Assembly: GCA_015680685.1 (NCBI GenBank)
Contig: MNCI01002834.1
Coordinates: 2,837-66,836, forward strand
From: Gnetum montanum
Lineage: Eukaryota; Streptophyta; Gnetopsida; Gnetales; Gnetaceae
Length of the DNA: 64,000 nt
Direction: 5' to 3'
Shown here: piece by piece, positions 58,900 through 64,000 of the stretch
Layout: each line of letters begins with the position of its first letter
Position numbering within the stretch: position 1 is the stretch's first letter
Notes under the pieces: generated by a model
Seen by the model: only the letters and a program-made list of their open reading frames with translations
What the model was told of the DNA's origin: nothing
Databases searched by the model: none
Position numbers and translations under genes: made by a program

Positions 58900-60170
58900 A
58901 TTAAACCTGCATGGTACGATGGCATCCTCACTTATCTTCTTACTCAAGAGATTCCACAAGAGTTATACCATAGGAAGAAACAATAATTTCATGATTATGC
59001 AAAACAGTTCATGGAGATTAATGAACATCTTTACAAGGTGTGTGCTAATGGTTTGGTTTGTTGGTGTGTTTCTAATGCTCACTAACTACATGTTCTCTAA
59101 GATGCTCATGAGTGCCTTGTGGGGGCCACTATGCTAGGAAACACATAGCCATTAAGATCCTAATGTTAGGGTATTATTGGCCAACACTTTTTAGGGACGC
59201 CCACCAATTCATTCACTCTTGTCATTACTATCAACATGATGGTGGGATGACCACTTAAATGGAGGGACCTCAGTAGTGGATTCAACGACTAGAATCCTTC
59301 AAGATATGGGGCATTGACTTCATGGATCCCATCACACCCATGTCGAATGAAAAGGCATACGTTATAGTTGCTGTTGACTATTGTATGAAATGGGCAAAAT
59401 TAGCAACCATCATCGACTGTACATCTTCCACTATTGCCCGATTTGGATTACAAAATGTTCTAAATAGGTTAAGGGTGCTACATGCATTGATTTTTGATAA
59501 TAGAACTCATTTTATAGATACCACCTTTTGAAAGCTCATGCAACACTTGGACGTAGAACATAAATTAACAACACATTACCACCCTCAAGCCAACAGTTAA
59601 GTAGAGGTTACCAATAAGGAGATCATAAAAATCTTAACCAGAACAATTAGCAAATATAAGAGAGATTGGAGCACAAAACTTAATGATTCCCTCTAGGCCT
59701 ACCACTCCACATGAAAACTCCCTATAAGGTACTCTCCCTATGAGGTAGTGTACGAAAAACTTCCAACACTTTCAATTTAATCTGAGCTTTGTACACTTTC
59801 AATAGCTTGTAACCTTGACCTTGAGCTTAGCCTAGCATAGAAAGAACAACTAATAAATGCTAATGTGTTAGATGAGAATATATTGATGGCCTTATCCTTA
59901 AATGAAGTGCACAAGACATTCAACAAAAAATTCCATGACCTCAAAATTAGGGAAGTCGAATTTTGACTTGGAGACAAGATCCTTTATAGGAACCCCACAC
60001 ATGTACCACAACAAACTAAGTTTCAAACATTATATAAAGGGCCTTACCTCATTTACAAAACCTTTCCTTCTAGGGTCATGTTGATCTATAAACCTTAGAG
60101 CCCAAACAAGAAGCAATTGGTCAACATGCAAAGGGTCAAAGCTTTCCATGAGCATAAGTGAGCCAGTGCT
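58900..60170 (+). pseudogene. Element E integrase, decayed
   Basis: Zinc-binding remnants at 59120-59240 (HIAIKILMLGYYWPTLFRDA, then CHYYQHDGG, where one Cys is Tyr). Core: KIWGIDFMDPITPMSNEKAY, VIVAVDYCMKWAKLATI, IFDNRTHF (second Asp kept) and HHPQANS-like sequence with a stop before VEVTNKEIIKILTRTISKYK. The C-terminal remainder runs to about 60170 (FHEHK). Not functional. Confidence 0.75.
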
Positions 60171-60189
60171 AGCAACACTTCATTAGATG

Positions 60190-62200
60190 GATGTCCATGC
60201 TCAATTTTTTGGATCTCCTTCTTTCAAATTAGTGATGGAGGAGATGGTCATTTATGCTGATTAATTAAAGTCGCTCCTCAATTTTTGCACTTTTTTGTTT
60301 TACACTTTCTTTGTTTTACACTTCTTCTTGTTTTACACCATTTTTGTTTTACAAAATCATTAATACATTTTATCTTTCTTTTCTATTTTACAATTTCTTT
60401 TATATTTTATTTTATTTTATTTTGATGTAATTTTTTTTACAATAAATTTCTTTATCGCCAACAAGACATAGTGATGATGTAGTTATTTACTAATGGTGGT
60501 TTGTACTTGTTGTTTTTTATTGCTAATGACTAGTTTTTCTCTTTGAATTTTGATATTGATAATTAAGAAAAGTTTATTTTTCATAGAATAGGCAATGAGT
60601 CCATGTCATCCACCCATCCACAACAATCTATGGTGTTCTTGGTTTTGGAAATATGAGGTTCCATTCTTTAATGAACTTATGTCCTTAGTAGTTTCCAAAC
60701 TTGGGAAAGATAAAATGGATTAATAAGGGTGTGACTTTAAGGGGATTCAATGCCCTTTTTACTTTTCCAAACTCTTGTATGCATGAGTGTTTTCAATGGT
60801 TTCTTACCATTCTGCTATCGACCCATAACTAGAAGCTAAGTCTTTGCATGGTGTGGTTCCCATCCAAAAATCTATAAAAACATAAAATCCAAAAAAAAGG
60901 ATGGAAATTTAAAGCACACCCCTTAGACAAATAACAAGTTACAAGCATTGGTTATGGGACTAGAAATACATGTTACCCATTCTTAAAGGTCCTCTCTAAC
61001 TAAGGTCATTTCTCACTTCTTGCTTCTCTTTTCTTCTTAATAAGGAATGGTGATTGATGTGTAGGAGTATTCTTGTGTGTTGAGGAGGTGGACTAGTCTT
61101 AGAGATTTAATGCGAAGCCATTGAAAGTGGTTGGTTTTGATCTAGATAAAGGATGGACTTTATTGGATCATATAATCATAAAATCCAAAAGGAAACTTCA
61201 TGTGACCATGATTAGGAATTTCATTTCACTTTCTTTCTCATCCACCAATGCTTTCCATTTTTCACCTCCCTACTAATTTCTATGTCTTGTTTAATTTCTT
61301 AGTTTGATTTGTTAAAATTCTTAGGTAGACTTTTTCGAATTAGGTCCTTAACTTTCCATAACCATTAATCAACTGTAGGGTCCACGGACTCCTTAGTTTG
61401 AGGATATGTAAGGGCAAAAGGGCAACCTGCTATGGGGAGGATCCACTTACATTTCCCTTAGTTTAGTTAGTTAAGTTTCTAATCCTTAGGCATTTGTGCA
61501 ATTAAATTGTCCACATTCCCCATCAGTTTCATCCAACTGTGCACTCCTTAAGTGGCATTTCTACATCAAAATTCTTATTCTCTAATTTTTGTAAATAACC
61601 AAGCCCTCTTCAAGTATTTGATAATGTTAATAGCTTTTTTAGCTCTTGGAGGATCCCAATTTCATGTTAAAACTTCTATTTTTTGAAATTTTGAAAGTGA
61701 AAATTTTTCTTTGTAGGCTTCATTGACAAGACCTCGTTGATGAAGGGGACTTGTAGATGAGACCCTATCAATGGGACCCCATTGATGCAAGGTAAAAAGT
61801 CTATATATATGTGCAGAAAATTTGCAAGTTTTTTACATTTGAGCCAAAAAAAGAGGGGATTTTTTAAATTTTTCATAGCCCAGAACCTTCCAAGAGCCAT
61901 AACTTCCTAACCATTTATTTGATTCACTTCGTTCTTCAATCCTGTAGCTACTAAAGGTAAGCTCTTTGTCATGGGGGCCACAAACCTTAAGTTTTTAATG
62001 GAGAATTTTTGAAATTTTTCTAACTCCCATAACTGTTTAACTAATAAACTAAGATTAAAACATTAATTTTTGAAAAGTTAAACCCTCCCAACAAGCTTCA
62101 GTGACATTCTAAATCAAATAATATTATTATTATAATAAAATAATTAATCTATCATGGTCATAACTTAGCCTAAGTGTAATTACCCGATGAGATAAGGCAC
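60190..62200. other. AT-rich region after element E, no gene seen
   Basis: It begins with TTTTGTTTTACA-type repeats (60290-60430). I found no long frame and no clear second copy of 34347-34718, so I cannot say where E's 3' LTR starts. Confidence 0.5.
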
Positions 62201-62399
62201 CTAAATACTAAAAGTTACACATTATATGCTAATCCATGGTTATGTTGTGACCACAAATGACACCTAATGGAAAGCACATGCAGGGAGGAAAACCATTCCA
62301 ACCAAGGGATAAACGACCAAGAACCGGAAAGGGCCAAGAACATATCTATAAGTAAGTAGCTAAAACCCATGTAATTAAACCTCTTCGGGAGGAGCCTGA

Positions 62400-63530
62400 A
62401 GTGTAATCTATTAGGAAAATTCTTGAGGAAGTGACCACAATTGAACAATCACACCAAGATGAGGCACCAGGGCCAAGACTAAACCTTGAGGTCACCCAAA
62501 CATATGCCTACCTTAAGTAGATCACAAACAAGGAGGTCCAGAATTCTATGCTTCAAGAATTAAACTTTGGAGTCTTCTTGGAGTTTGCACCTCTATAAGT
62601 CAAAGCCCAATTGCAAACCTCTTCCATGTGGCCCATCATCACTTCTAGTGGGGAGTGGTACATGGGAGAGATGCATCTTTTATGGAACAATTGGTAGGTT
62701 AGTTCAATGATCAAAATCAAAGACATTTTAGTGTCCTACTTGGTGAAAGCATTTTTAAAGGCCCTTGGGTTACTAGAAATTAGAGCCAATCTTACTAAGA
62801 TTCCAATGTAGGTAGATCCAATCATTAAGAAAGAATGGACATAGTGGTGCTATGCAGTAGACTGTAAGGAGTTTGGTGCATTCACCATAGTGGAACATGC
62901 ATACTTTAATATTATGACCTTTCACCTCAATCCAATGGTAAGGCCAACCAAAATCACAACTTTCTCCACCCATGCATGTGCCGCTCTAAGCGATAGATTC
63001 TCATTCAACCTTCCATAGTTGATCTATCTTGAGATAGAGAAGTGCTTCAAGGAAAATGAACGTGGAAGGAAGGCACTCCCCTCTCTATGTCTCATTAGAA
63101 AATTATGTAAGAGGGGAGGTATAGCACGCTACACAATTGATGTAGCACCATGAGTAAGAGGCTGCCTATCTTTAATGGACTGAACACATACAAGAAGGCA
63201 AAAATTCACATGAAGGAAGTGTAGATCGAGGAGATGATCGAGTACATAGAGCTTGCCAATCTTCGGTACGCAAACCTGGTGATGCTAACTATTGGAAGGT
63301 CGTGGTTTGAATTGGAGAAGCAAGTGACCAACTCGTACTTATTGTACAAGGCAAAGTTCAAGCATCATAAAGAAACTAAGAAAAAGCTTGAGATTGCAAA
63401 CATAGAACTCAAGGTTCTCAAGGCAAAGTTTACTAATCAAAGATCAACTATAGAAAACCTCGCCAAAAGGAAGAATGATTACCAAGAATTGCAAAATGCA
63501 CTTAGAGTGTTCAAAATTGAACCCAAATAG
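62400..63530 (+). pseudogene. Decayed reading frame with coiled-coil end (unknown)
   Basis: A broken plus-strand frame is readable from about 62458: LKALGLLEIRANLTKIPM near 62755, then KEFGAFTIVEHAYFNIMTFH and IYLEIEKCFKENERGRKALP near 63020-63070. After stops it ends in the open frame 63234-63530, MIEYIELANLRYANLVMLTI then KFKHHKETKKKLEIANIELK and VLKAKFTNQRSTIENLAKRK, a heptad-like charged coiled coil. It may be an extra ORF downstream of pol in the C/E family or part of another element. I do not recognise it. Confidence 0.45.
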
Positions 63531-64000
63531 TTCAATGCTTAGTTTGTTAATATGAAGGAGCTATTCTCTACAATGCCCTATCCATGGGATATTCCTAGTC
63601 CAGCCTCCCGAAGTTGCAGCAGCTGCTGGACAACCATAATAACCGCCTCAACCACTACATGCATCCAAAGTAGGAGATGATTATTCAGAGCCTCAAAAGC
63701 CTCCATTGCTTTGGACCATTTGAACTTCTTCATCATCTTCATGCCATTTGAGGATTTGTATTTGTCAATTTTGTCCTGGTATTTAATTTTGTTATCCCGA
63801 ACACCAAATTTTTTAAATGATTGTAAAACCATACACTTAGGTACTCCATTTTTATTGTGTTTATTTTGTTTATCTATAGTAAATTAATAATCCCATACCT
63901 TCCCGAATTTTGTAAAGAAATCAAGGATGAGTTTTCATTTAGTCGTGGGGATATGATGAGTTGCATTGTTGGGCCGCATTGACTGGATGTCGTTGACATG
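63531..64000. other. Right edge, no assignable gene
   Basis: The short minus-strand frame at 63578-63832 shows no domain. The sequence continues out of the window. Confidence 0.4.

Larger units (their letters stand above)
53801..60190 (+). mobile_element. Element E: decayed Ty3/gypsy retrotransposon of the C family
   Basis: Primer-binding site at 53911, then gag, protease, RT, RNase H and integrase in order on the plus strand, all heavily mutated. Proteins align with C where both exist. The 5' end is interrupted by D and probably continues in 34347-34718. No 3' LTR could be recognised, so the right end is approximate. Codons are much more damaged than in A, B or D, so this is an old insertion. 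Confidence 0.85.

Overview
This window is plant nuclear DNA made almost entirely of nested Ty3/gypsy LTR retrotransposons. I see no ordinary host gene, no rRNA or tRNA gene, no CRISPR array and no bacterial-style operon. The plant assignment rests on the Tat-like pol domain order (RT, RNase H, a second archaeal-type RNase H, integrase), GT-AG introns of 75-113 bp, and heavy C-to-T decay. The giant elements (13-19 kb) suggest a large, repeat-rich genome; I cannot name the species.

Layout. (1) Positions 1-3741, minus strand: 5' part of an old element (C) with gag, protease and the start of reverse transcriptase, running off the left edge. (2) Positions 3747-34341, minus strand: element B, with LTRs at 3747-5595 and 32529-34341 and target duplication ATTAT, inserted in C or at its edge. 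(3) Positions 6362-23796, plus strand: element A (17.4 kb), inserted in the 3' untranslated part of B, with LTRs at 6362-7981 and 22178-23796 and target duplication TGCAA. (4) Positions 34347-34718: 372 bp of older sequence. (5) Positions 34719-53795, plus strand: element D (19.1 kb), LTRs at 34719-36229 and 52150-53795, target duplication TCACC. (6) Positions 53801 to about 60190, plus strand: element E, a badly decayed relative of C. (7) 60190-64000: AT-rich sequence and one decayed coiled-coil reading frame.

A, B and D are one related group: same primer-binding site, same polypurine tract, similar gag, protease and pol. All three are dead (stops, frameshifts, integrase lesions). C and E form a second, older group.

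The most interesting feature is shared by A and D and absent from B. Between protease and reverse transcriptase each carries, on the opposite strand, a multi-exon gene (A: 12634-16519; D: about 41941-46247) of seven or more exons. Exon lengths, splice phases and protein sequence agree between the two copies. Because the introns lie antisense to the genomic RNA they survive reverse transcription. The gene has a possible TATA box of its own and would encode a protein of about 1000 residues that I do not recognise. It sits in a spacer bordered by 30-bp tandem repeats and by a candidate sense-strand splice acceptor just before the reverse transcriptase frame, so it may lie inside a sense intron like the protease-RT intron of Ogre elements.

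Single N characters at 13277, 31273, 41780 and 41940 mark assembly joins; at least two of them border missing or mirrored sequence.
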